Below are positions 16,146-24,058 of a stretch of DNA of 36,916 nt, one piece after another. Made by a program: the position numbers and the translations under genes. The stretch's first letter is position 1. Every line of letters begins with the position of its first letter. Source of the stretch: Treponema sp. (lineage in GTDB: Bacteria; Spirochaetota; Spirochaetia; Treponematales; Treponemataceae); NCBI GenBank assembly GCA_017616165.1, contig JAFZYR010000045.1:1-36916 (forward strand). Reading direction: 5' to 3'. The notes below the pieces were generated by a model. It was not told the DNA's origin. It did no database searches and was given only the letters and a program-made list of their open reading frames with translations.

Positions 16146-16182
16146 TTATCAAGGCCCGAATACAACATCCAGGCCTTGATAA
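16146..16182 (-). terminator. Stem-loop after cysK
   Basis: TTATCAAGGCC (16146-16156) and GGCCTTGATAA (16172-16182) are perfect eleven-base arms around a 15-base loop, starting six bases after the cysK stop. On the reverse strand the stem is followed by AAACAATT, not a T-run, so it is either an atypical terminator or a 3'-end stabilising hairpin. Confidence 0.5.
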
Positions 16183-16188
16183 GGTTTC

Positions 16189-17127
16189 TTAGTTCTCGCT
16201 GAACAAAGGTGTAGAAAGATAGCGGTCTCCGGAATCCGGCAGAAGTGCTACGATAACCTTTCCCTTGTTTTCCGGGCGTTTTGCAAGAATTGTTGCAGCC
16301 TTAAGAGCAGCACCACTCGAAATACCTACAAGGATACCTTCGCTGCGGGCAAATGCGCGTCCTTCTGTAAAGGCATCTTCGTTTTCAATAGGAATGATTT
16401 CGTCGTAAATCTTAGTATTCAAAACATCAGGAACAAATCCGGCACCAATTCCCTGGATTTTATGAGAACCAGGAGTTCCCTTTGAAAGAACAGGGCTTGT
16501 TGCAGGTTCAACAGCAACAATTTTTACATTTGGATTCTGCGATTTAAGATATTCACCAACACCTGTCAAAGTACCACCGGTTCCAACACCGGCTACAAAA
16601 ATATCAACCTTTCCGTCTGTCTGAGCCCAGATTTCCGGTCCTGTTGTTTTTTTATGAATTGCAGGGTTTGCAGGGTTTACAAACTGCCCCGGAATAAAGC
16701 TTCCCGGAGTCTGAGCATGGAGCTCCTCTGCCTTTGCAATAGCCCCCTTCATACCTTTTGCACCTTCTGTAAGAACAAGCTCAGCACCGTAGGCTTTAAG
16801 AATATTTCGGCGTTCAACGCTCATGGTATCCGGCAAAGTAAGGATTGCATGATATCCCTTTGCAGCAGCAACTGCGGCAAGACCAATACCTGTATTTCCA
16901 GAGGTAGGCTCGATGATTGTTGCACCCGGCTTAAGGATTCCCTTAGCTTCTGCATCTTCAATCATTGCAAGTGCAATACGATCCTTTACACTTCCGGCAG
17001 GATTCAAATACTCCAGCTTGGCAAGAATGGTAGCGTCGTTAATTCCCGATACCTTAGAATATCCGTTGAGCTGCAAAAGTGGTGTTTTACCGATGAGCTC
17101 GGCAGCGCTCTGTTTAATGTCACTCAT
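16189..17127 (-). CDS. cysK: Cysteine synthase (O-acetylserine sulfhydrylase)
   Basis: A 312-residue fold-type II PLP enzyme that makes cysteine from O-acetylserine and sulfide. The PLP lysine is K48 in [10 protein letters not shown], the substrate loop is TSGNTG (75-80), and [12 protein letters not shown] binds the phosphate. The length is that of CysK/CysM; the strong [17 protein letters not shown] start and GISSGAA near the end favour CysK. GAGGTAAC precedes the ATG at 17127. Its promoter carries two ACCTA-N9-TAGGT operators, the same as the transport/lyase operon, so I infer one cysteine-responsive regulator for both. Confidence 0.93.
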   Translation of the reverse strand: MSDIKQSAAELIGKTPLLQLNGYSKVSGINDATILAKLEYLNPAGSVKDRIALAMIEDAEAKGILKPGATIIEPTSGNTGIGLAAVAAAKGYHAILTLPDTMSVERRNILKAYGAELVLTEGAKGMKGAIAKAEELHAQTPGSFIPGQFVNPANPAIHKKTTGPEIWAQTDGKVDIFVAGVGTGGTLTGVGEYLKSQNPNVKIVAVEPATSPVLSKGTPGSHKIQGIGAGFVPDVLNTKIYDEIIPIENEDAFTEGRAFARSEGILVGISSGAALKAATILAKRPENKGKVIVALLPDSGDRYLSTPLFSEN

Positions 17128-17153
17128 ATTGTTACCTCGTTTAATTATATATT

Positions 17154-17215
17154 ACCTATTACAATAGTAGGTTATATATTAATAATACAAGCTATTACCT
17201 AGTTTGTCAATAGGT
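17154..17215 (-). promoter_or_regulatory. cysK promoter with two ACCTA-N9-TAGGT operators
   Basis: On the reverse strand TTGACA (17205-17210) and TATTAT (17182-17187) are 17 bases apart, with an expected start near 17175. One operator (17197-17215) encloses the -35 box and the other (17154-17172) lies at and just after the start. Centres are 43 bases apart. Both match the ACCTA-N9-TAGGT pattern exactly, as at 8545-8604. Confidence 0.8.
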
Positions 17216-17217
17216 AA

Positions 17218-18906
17218 TTATTCAGAATAATTAATTGCACTGACTATTGCCGCAATACCGGCGCGTCCAACGTTGGAGCTCTTGCCTACGCCCCAGGTCT
17301 TTGTGCCGTCGGCTTTGGTAATCTGAACATAAGAGATAGCGTGGGTGTCTGAGCCCGAACCGATGGAATGCTCGTGGAAGGAGGTGATATTAAACTCTGG
17401 AGCAGACGTACGCTTCATTATGTTTACAAAGGCATCCAGAGGTCCGTTGCCGCTTGCGGTGATAACATATTTTTTACCCTGCCACTCGATTGTTGCAGTC
17501 TGGGCTACGTGTTCTATGCCGGAACCGCCGCGTTCGCCTTCCACATGCTTTTCGGTAATTTCCAGAACATTGAGCGGAGACTTGGTGGTAATCCATTTGG
17601 TTTCAAAAAGCTCGTAAATTTCTTCTGCACTAAGCTCGCGCTGAAGCTCGTCTGCCTTAGCTTTAATAACAGCACCAATAACAGGATGCATTTCTTTTGG
17701 AGGCATAATTCCAAACTCGTGCTCCAGAATGTAAACTGCACCACCCTTTCCGCTCTGGCTGTTTATGCGGATAATGCCTGTGTATTCACGGCCAATGTCA
17801 TGAGGATCAAGCAAAAGATAAGGAACATCCCAGCGGGTATCTTCTCCCATTGCTGCGTGTGCATCCATTGCCTTGCGTATTGCATCCTGGTGACCGCCGC
17901 TAAAGGCTGTATAAACAAGCTCGCCTGAATAGGGCTGGCGCGGATGAATTGACATGCCGGTAAGGCGCTCAAAGGTAAGGCTTATGCCTTCAAGATCCGA
18001 AAAATCAAGCTGCGGGTCAACGCCCTGGGTGTACATATTAAGCGCTGCGGTTACAACGTCCATGTTTCCGGTGCGCTCGCCGTTTCCAAAAAGACAGCCT
18101 TCTACACGCTCAGCACCGGCAAGCAGGCCCATTTCGCACTGAGCAATTCCTTCGCCGCGGTCATTATGATGATGAAGGGAAATTATGCACGAAGCACGGT
18201 CGCCGATATTGCGGCCAAAATATTCAATCAAATCTGCAAACTGATTAGGCAGGCAGCATTCAAGAGTTGAAGGAAGATTTAAGATTACCTTGCGGTCAGG
18301 GGAAGCATCCCAGGCCTTCATAACGGCACGGCAGATTTCGAGTGAAAAATCAACCTCGGTTTCGGAAAAATTTTCGGGAGAATATTCAAGCGTAACCTTA
18401 GTGCCTTCTGCTTCCAGCTGAGCTGCAGCCTTTTTAATTGCACGAACACCACTTACGGCAAGCTCAATTATTTCTTCGCGCGATTTTCCAAAATTATACT
18501 TTCTCTGTGCCGGAGAAATTGCATTGTATAAATGAAGGATAACGTTTTTGGCACCACGCACACTTTCTGCAGTCTTTTGAACAAACTGCTCGCGTGCCTG
18601 TGTCAAAACCTGGATTGTTACATCGTCGGGGATTCGTCCATCATCTATAAGTCTGCGTACAAAATCAAACTCGGTCTGGCTTGAGGCAGGATAACCAACC
18701 TCAATCTGCTTAAAGCCAATTTTTACAAGAAGATCAAAGTACTCAAGCTTAGCCTCTACTCCCATAGGATTGATGAGAGCCTGGTTTCCGTCACGCAGAT
18801 CAACAGAACACCACACCGGGGCCTGGTCAATCACCTTACCCGGCCAGGTTCTGTCTGCAAGAGAAACCGAATTAAACTGCTGGTACTTGTTCTTGTATTG
18901 CTTCAT
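17218..18906 (-). CDS. leuA: 2-isopropylmalate synthase, long (LeuA2) type
   Basis: A 562-residue enzyme for the first step of leucine synthesis, condensing acetyl-CoA with 2-oxoisovalerate. It begins with DRTWPGKVIDQAPVWCSVDL, has the metal-binding DLRDGNQAL and HHHNDRG motifs, FGNGERTGN, and a C-terminal regulatory domain ending with a SYVQITKADG region; the long LeuA2 form is the same size. The ATG overlaps the stop of the upstream DUF4954 gene (TAATG), and GGAAGG lies just before, so the two are translationally coupled. No leucine leader or T-box is visible. The gene ends directly beside the cysK promoter. Confidence 0.9.
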   Translation of the reverse strand: MKQYKNKYQQFNSVSLADRTWPGKVIDQAPVWCSVDLRDGNQALINPMGVEAKLEYFDLLVKIGFKQIEVGYPASSQTEFDFVRRLIDDGRIPDDVTIQVLTQAREQFVQKTAESVRGAKNVILHLYNAISPAQRKYNFGKSREEIIELAVSGVRAIKKAAAQLEAEGTKVTLEYSPENFSETEVDFSLEICRAVMKAWDASPDRKVILNLPSTLECCLPNQFADLIEYFGRNIGDRASCIISLHHHNDRGEGIAQCEMGLLAGAERVEGCLFGNGERTGNMDVVTAALNMYTQGVDPQLDFSDLEGISLTFERLTGMSIHPRQPYSGELVYTAFSGGHQDAIRKAMDAHAAMGEDTRWDVPYLLLDPHDIGREYTGIIRINSQSGKGGAVYILEHEFGIMPPKEMHPVIGAVIKAKADELQRELSAEEIYELFETKWITTKSPLNVLEITEKHVEGERGGSGIEHVAQTATIEWQGKKYVITASGNGPLDAFVNIMKRTSAPEFNITSFHEHSIGSGSDTHAISYVQITKADGTKTWGVGKSSNVGRAGIAAIVSAINYSE

Positions 18907-21095
18907 TACCTTCCGCACAAACCGCTGAAAATACCCTTGATATCTTCGGCAAACCTTGCTGTATCCTCGCGCAGCTCTTTAAGGAAGGAGTTATCGTTAA
19001 GAGGTCCAATAACTGCATCCATTTCTTTCTGGCTGCGGTAAACCATATTTCTGTAGTAGTCTGTGTAATCCTTTTCGCGCGAACCAAAGGCTGCGTTGTA
19101 AATATCAAAGGCACAAACTGTAACATCATCAGAAATGTTGCGGTACAAATCAAAGGAGAACTGTTCAATAGGGCGTGAATAAAGACGCTCCAAAAGATAC
19201 AGTGCATAGCGTACCTTATACTGATCGTATTCAACCTGGCACAGATTATAAAAGCCGTGAACCTCTTCCCAGTCATTAATCTTTTGAGTCTTAACTGCTT
19301 CAAAAAGCTCCTGAATCTTCTGAGAAGGAATAATCTGTCCGCCCACATTTTCCCATTCGGTATAAAGCGGAAGCTCACGGATTTTTGCAATAAGCTCGAG
19401 TGTAAGACAAGAAACATCAAGCGACTTGCAGTATTCCATAAGTGTGCGGGTCGCAAAGTATTTTACAATTTTGCGGTACATCTTGTAGGCCTGAACAGGC
19501 TTAAGAATCTTGGCACCATATTTTTTCTGGCATACAGGGTCATCAAGTACAAAGTCGGCTTCCGGATTATGATGAAGGAAATCCTTTGCCTTCTGGAATT
19601 TCTGATCGTCTGTAGCAGCACCCTCGAGTGCATCATTGCGTGTGGCAATAAGATAGTCTCTTGTAAGGCCTATGATTCTGTCCAGAGCAGTCATTATTTC
19701 CTGCATTGTATCCGGAGCAAAAGGATCGGTTTCAATATTCTGAACCTTAATCTTTCGCTTATCACGCTTTTTAAATTTATTATTGTTGCGTGTAATGGCA
19801 AACATGTCGTACATAAACCAGAAGGCCGGAATAATGCGGATTGCCTGACTTCCGTTTTCTCCAGGACTAACCAGAGCAAAAGGATAAGGAATATCAAGCT
19901 CGTTCTGATAGCTTCCCTTAGCAACAAGCACAAAGGAAGCAAAGCGGCTGTTGTGCTTAAAGTCTGAACAAAGGCCTGGCCAGAAACCGCGCTTGGCAAA
20001 AATTTCACCGTCAGGACTACGGCTGTTGTGGTTACTTCCGATTGTTGCACCAGAGGCAATATTTGACTGTCCCATGATTGTAGTTGCAATAAGGAACGAA
20101 GAGTTATGATGCTGCTCGTGGAACGGGAATACAAGATTGTTCAAAACCTCACAGCACGAAATTGTAGAGTTATCACCAAGCACAGAGTTCAAAATGCGTC
20201 CACCGTACTTAACCTGACAGTTGCGTCCAATTACAAAGCGAACTGCAATTGCCTGATAGAACACCTTGCTGCCGTAACCAAGAATACCGTTTACAAGCTC
20301 TACTCCTTCACCAATCTGAGAAGGCTCTTCCGGAGAAGAAAGAATTGTAATGTTCTTGAGCTTAAACGCACCCTTGATGTAAGTACATTTTCCTACGCGC
20401 ACATCCTTAATGATGTTGCTGTTTTTAATAACAGTGTCGTCATCAATATAACCAAAGGTATTGAGCTTGCGGTCGTTGCCCTTTTCGGTAAGCTCAACAA
20501 AACGCTCAAGCAGCTTTGGGTCATCGCGGTAATGCGACCAGATATATGCATCGGCAGGAATCATGCTTTCAAAAGGAAGCACGCTTCGTCCGTCATTTTC
20601 GTTTGCAACACCAATCCAGATACGGTTTTCTTCGGGTTCGCCCTCTTTTAAGATACCGTTTCCAAACTTTGAGTGATTTGTACAACACATTTCCTGAATA
20701 TTGAACAGGATTACACGGCTTCCAAAACGATAATTATCAAGATAAGCAACATTACGGATTACATTGTCGTCGCCCACAACAACATTACTAAGGCGTGAAC
20801 GGCGGATACCGCAGGTAAGAACAAGGTCATGATAAGAAAGATTAGCGTTTCGAAGTTTTCCAAGTATAATAAAGCCGGAGAAGAAAGAAAGGTGTATGAG
20901 GGAAGCATCAAATCCGCCCTCAGAGGCATCTACATAAAAATTATTCCAGGAAGGATCATCATTATGATTGAGGTTCTTTTCCAGAATCTCAATTTCGGCT
21001 TTTGTAAGGTGGCGCTTTGTCTTAACAAGCTCTTTGAGCTCCTCAGGAATAGCAACCTCCCTTGCTTTTTCATCTAAAACTTCTATTTTTACCAT
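18906..21095 (-). CDS. DUF4954 family protein (left-handed beta-helix/hexapeptide repeats)
   Basis: A 729-residue protein I recognise as DUF4954, a family found in Bacteroidetes and spirochaetes with no established function. Residues about 80-400 contain irregular hexapeptide-like turns (LSNVVVGDDNVIRNVAYLD; KNSNIIKDVRVGKCTYIKG; SNIASGATIGSNHNSR), suggesting a left-handed beta-helix as in sugar-nucleotide acyl- or nucleotidyltransferases. A basic KFKKRDKRKIK stretch separates it from a mostly helical C-terminal part. The start at 21095 is preferred over 21134, which lies within the likely promoter (TTGCCC-17-TACATT). It has no clear ribosome-binding site. It is coupled to leuA by a one-base overlap. 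Confidence 0.8.
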   Translation of the reverse strand: MVKIEVLDEKAREVAIPEELKELVKTKRHLTKAEIEILEKNLNHNDDPSWNNFYVDASEGGFDASLIHLSFFSGFIILGKLRNANLSYHDLVLTCGIRRSRLSNVVVGDDNVIRNVAYLDNYRFGSRVILFNIQEMCCTNHSKFGNGILKEGEPEENRIWIGVANENDGRSVLPFESMIPADAYIWSHYRDDPKLLERFVELTEKGNDRKLNTFGYIDDDTVIKNSNIIKDVRVGKCTYIKGAFKLKNITILSSPEEPSQIGEGVELVNGILGYGSKVFYQAIAVRFVIGRNCQVKYGGRILNSVLGDNSTISCCEVLNNLVFPFHEQHHNSSFLIATTIMGQSNIASGATIGSNHNSRSPDGEIFAKRGFWPGLCSDFKHNSRFASFVLVAKGSYQNELDIPYPFALVSPGENGSQAIRIIPAFWFMYDMFAITRNNNKFKKRDKRKIKVQNIETDPFAPDTMQEIMTALDRIIGLTRDYLIATRNDALEGAATDDQKFQKAKDFLHHNPEADFVLDDPVCQKKYGAKILKPVQAYKMYRKIVKYFATRTLMEYCKSLDVSCLTLELIAKIRELPLYTEWENVGGQIIPSQKIQELFEAVKTQKINDWEEVHGFYNLCQVEYDQYKVRYALYLLERLYSRPIEQFSFDLYRNISDDVTVCAFDIYNAAFGSREKDYTDYYRNMVYRSQKEMDAVIGPLNDNSFLKELREDTARFAEDIKGIFSGLCGR

Positions 21096-21164
21096 AATGG
21101 AATATTTTACTATATTTTTGAGGGGAATGTACATAGATACGTCATTTTGGGCAAGGCAGGCAGA

Positions 21165-21193
21165 TAGAAATTAACTTATATACGATATATAAT
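21165..21193 (+). promoter_or_regulatory. Promoter of the M16-like gene
   Basis: TAGAAA (21165-21170), 17 bases, then a perfect TATAAT (21188-21193). The -10 box ends six bases before the ATG at 21200, leaving no room for a ribosome-binding site. Confidence 0.55.
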
Positions 21194-21199
21194 AGCTTT

Positions 21200-24034
21200 A
21201 TGAACAGAAAAGTCATAAAACAGACAATTCTTTGCCTCGTATTTATTTTTTCGTTTATTCTACCGGTTTACTCCATCCCGCTGGACAGCATACAGGAATA
21301 CACACTCGAAAACGGACTTACGGTTTTTATGCTCAAGGATACTTCTACACCGCTTGTCCGTCTTGAATATACAGCACGGGCAGGCTTTTCTAATCAGACA
21401 CAGGAAACCAGCGGATTTTTTAAGCTCTATACAAGAATTTTCCAGGCAGTATGCCCGCAGATAGAATTTGAAACAGCAGAATGCAATGCAGATTCTTCGC
21501 GTTATGAGGTTTTAACGGTTCCATCCAAGCTTCAAAGCACCTGTACCACACTTGCGCAGACAGCTTTTGCACTTTCTTATTCTGATGATGTTCTTCGTTC
21601 CCAGCTTTTGCAGTTAAAAACAGAGGTCGCCGAAGAAGCACAGTCGGCCGGTGGCTTTATAAATGCCGCCATAGATTCCAGAGTTTTTTCTGCCTCCCCT
21701 TGGAAGCACGACTCGGGAGTTTATCCTGCCCTTTTTAATAAAACAACTCTTGCACAGGCACGCAAGCTGCTTACAACAATAGGCGAACGCTGGTACACTC
21801 CGCAAAACAGCGCCCTTTTTATAAGCGGAAACATAAACGAGCAGACCGTAAAAAAGCTTATTGAACAGACCTTCGGCCAGTATTATTCTTCTTATTCAAC
21901 ACCGGTAAGCAAAAAGTCTCAAGCAGTAAACCAAAAAAGAAAATTTGTTCTGCACAGCTCAGAGTTTTCACAGGATATGACTCAGATTGTAATGCAATAC
22001 ACTGTTCTGAACATGGAAGAAAGCGAGCTTGCCGCAACAATGCTCAACAACGACAATTCCTTTTTTAAATACAATCTTGTAAATGAACCTGTTCTCAATA
22101 TTCCTGGAAACGAATATATAAATGCCGCCAGTGCTCACAAAAAGGACAGCTCCCGCCTGATTATTCAAAGTCTTTTGCAAAAGCCCGAGGGTAAAAATGC
22201 AGCTTCTGTTACCTCGCTGGATCAGGCACAGCTTTTTATTAACAATGTCCTTAGCGGAATTGAGCAGTCCAATTTTATGGAATTTTACGTAGCACAGCAG
22301 GTATGCATAAATAATCTTTCGCTCATCAATTCTTCTTCTACAGATTTTATGTCAAATCTGTGCGCCTACTGGGCAATGCAGCCCTATGATTCATTTATGG
22401 AAGAGGTTCTGGATACCGCTTCTGTAACAGCCCTAAATCTTTTTTCGCGCAGTAATAAAATTGAACAGCTTGAACATGAGCTTTTAATTTCCAAGCTGCA
22501 GAGCGAAGAACCTTTTATTTTTGTTATAATAAATTCCAGTGACTACAAAAAGAACAAGGCTAAATATACTGCCGCCGGCTTTGAAGAAATAAATGCTCAG
22601 AATGCCGCCTGGTATAATCAGAGTATTTTCAAAAACTACCAGGATGCCGAGCTTACAGCTGAACAGGACGAGCTTGACTTTCAAAAGCAGGAAGCAGACC
22701 AGAACCCGGATTACTATTCTGCAGACTTTTACAGTCAGAACCTTGCGCTCATTCAAAAGCAGAGCTTAGGCAACAAGATTCCGGTAATTACAAAGGCAAA
22801 CAATAATTCCTCTGATATAACCATCCTTCTTTCTATACGAGGCGGCAAGCTCAATACGGCAGATGACAACGGCTTTGAAGAAGTAATGCTTAGTCTTCTT
22901 GCTTCAAACATTCAAAAGGAAATTGTAAAAAAGCAGCAGCAGGCAGTAATTCTTGGAAGCCCCGTAATTGATTATGAATGTAAGATCAAAACCGGAACAA
23001 TTACCATTGAATGTGCGCCTTATGATTTTGCTTCTTGCTGTCAGGCAATTTCGGATGCAATTATTTATGGAGAAATTCTTCCTTCCCAGGCAGACCGTGC
23101 GGTTTCCAACTGCCAGTACAAAAAGCGTCTGGAAAACGGCAGCGTAACCCGTCAGATGCTTTTTGCCGTTATGGAAGAGCTTTACAAAAAAAGTGATTAC
23201 GTAAAAATCTTTGATGCAAAGGAAGAAATACTTACCAAAACTACCTATCAGAAAATTCTGCAGGCCTACCCTCAGCTGCTGGATGCAAGCCGCTACAGCA
23301 TAATTTTGACAGGCCTTGTTCCGCAGAATGCCCAGGAAATTCTGGACCAGACCATGGGTATTCTTACTCCTACAAACACAAAGCAGAATCTGCTGACCGT
23401 ACAGAGCAAGCTCAAGGCAAACACTAAAAAAACTGTAAAGCTTACACACACCTTCCTTACAGACATTCCTGCCGAAAAGGCCGGCCCAATGCCTTCTAAG
23501 CTTGTGCCTACAAAGGAGTTTCTGGATCCTGTAATGTATGTGTTCAAGCTGCCGCAGGCCGGAACAAAAGAAAATGCCCTTACCCAGGCTACGTTAAAAT
23601 ATCTTGAAAAGCTTGTTCAGCAGCAGATAGATTCCAACACCAAGCTGGAAACCGCAGTAGCACAGGCCAACGAAGCCTACACAAATGCCGACGCTGCTAT
23701 CTTTACAATAATAAATGTTGCAAACCAGAAGGAAGCCGATGCCTGCTTTAGCCGTGCAGTTTCGCAATTGAATGAGCTTTTGAATTCTGCCCAGGCCATC
23801 CAGACTATTCAGGAAATAAAAGACACCTGGACAACACAGCTTATGACTCAAACCCTTACAAACACCGGCACTGCACAGCTATTGCAAAAGGGTCTGGAAA
23901 ACTTTTCTTATGAACAAAATTGTGAGCTTTACCTTGAAGAATATAATTATATACAGACTGCAACACGCCAGGACTTTATAAGCATAATGGAAGATATTCC
24001 AGCCCAGCCGCTGTTAAGATTTTACGCAAAATAA
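21200..24034 (+). CDS. Secreted M16-type peptidase homologue with a degenerate active site
   Basis: A 944-residue protein with a signal peptide (residues 1-25, hydrophobic core ILCLVFIFSFILPV). The mature part opens like an M16 (pitrilysin/insulinase) metallopeptidase: YTLENGLTVFMLKD, then ARAGFSNQTQETSGFF and NADSSRYEVLTVP. The zinc-binding HxxEH motif, expected around residues 75-79, reads KLYTR, so H, E and H are all replaced. A second M16-like half starts near residue 535 (NKIPVITKANN, SIRGGKLN). Such tandem architecture is usual for M16 proteins. I infer a non-catalytic periplasmic pseudoenzyme, perhaps a chaperone or partner of an active M16 subunit. It converges with the acidic-repeat gene. 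Confidence 0.72.
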   Translation: MNRKVIKQTILCLVFIFSFILPVYSIPLDSIQEYTLENGLTVFMLKDTSTPLVRLEYTARAGFSNQTQETSGFFKLYTRIFQAVCPQIEFETAECNADSSRYEVLTVPSKLQSTCTTLAQTAFALSYSDDVLRSQLLQLKTEVAEEAQSAGGFINAAIDSRVFSASPWKHDSGVYPALFNKTTLAQARKLLTTIGERWYTPQNSALFISGNINEQTVKKLIEQTFGQYYSSYSTPVSKKSQAVNQKRKFVLHSSEFSQDMTQIVMQYTVLNMEESELAATMLNNDNSFFKYNLVNEPVLNIPGNEYINAASAHKKDSSRLIIQSLLQKPEGKNAASVTSLDQAQLFINNVLSGIEQSNFMEFYVAQQVCINNLSLINSSSTDFMSNLCAYWAMQPYDSFMEEVLDTASVTALNLFSRSNKIEQLEHELLISKLQSEEPFIFVIINSSDYKKNKAKYTAAGFEEINAQNAAWYNQSIFKNYQDAELTAEQDELDFQKQEADQNPDYYSADFYSQNLALIQKQSLGNKIPVITKANNNSSDITILLSIRGGKLNTADDNGFEEVMLSLLASNIQKEIVKKQQQAVILGSPVIDYECKIKTGTITIECAPYDFASCCQAISDAIIYGEILPSQADRAVSNCQYKKRLENGSVTRQMLFAVMEELYKKSDYVKIFDAKEEILTKTTYQKILQAYPQLLDASRYSIILTGLVPQNAQEILDQTMGILTPTNTKQNLLTVQSKLKANTKKTVKLTHTFLTDIPAEKAGPMPSKLVPTKEFLDPVMYVFKLPQAGTKENALTQATLKYLEKLVQQQIDSNTKLETAVAQANEAYTNADAAIFTIINVANQKEADACFSRAVSQLNELLNSAQAIQTIQEIKDTWTTQLMTQTLTNTGTAQLLQKGLENFSYEQNCELYLEEYNYIQTATRQDFISIMEDIPAQPLLRFYAK

Positions 24035-24058
24035 TGTTGGGATTTTTCCAGTTCTGTT

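Noticed and set aside
16146..16182. Standard intrinsic terminator of cysK
   Set aside because: The eleven-pair stem is strong, but no T-run follows on the cysK strand, so I list it only as a stem-loop of uncertain action.
17138..17220. Riboswitch or T-box before cysK or leuA
   Set aside because: The cysK leader is short and AT-rich, with only the two operators; there is no specifier-loop or SAM-box-like structure.
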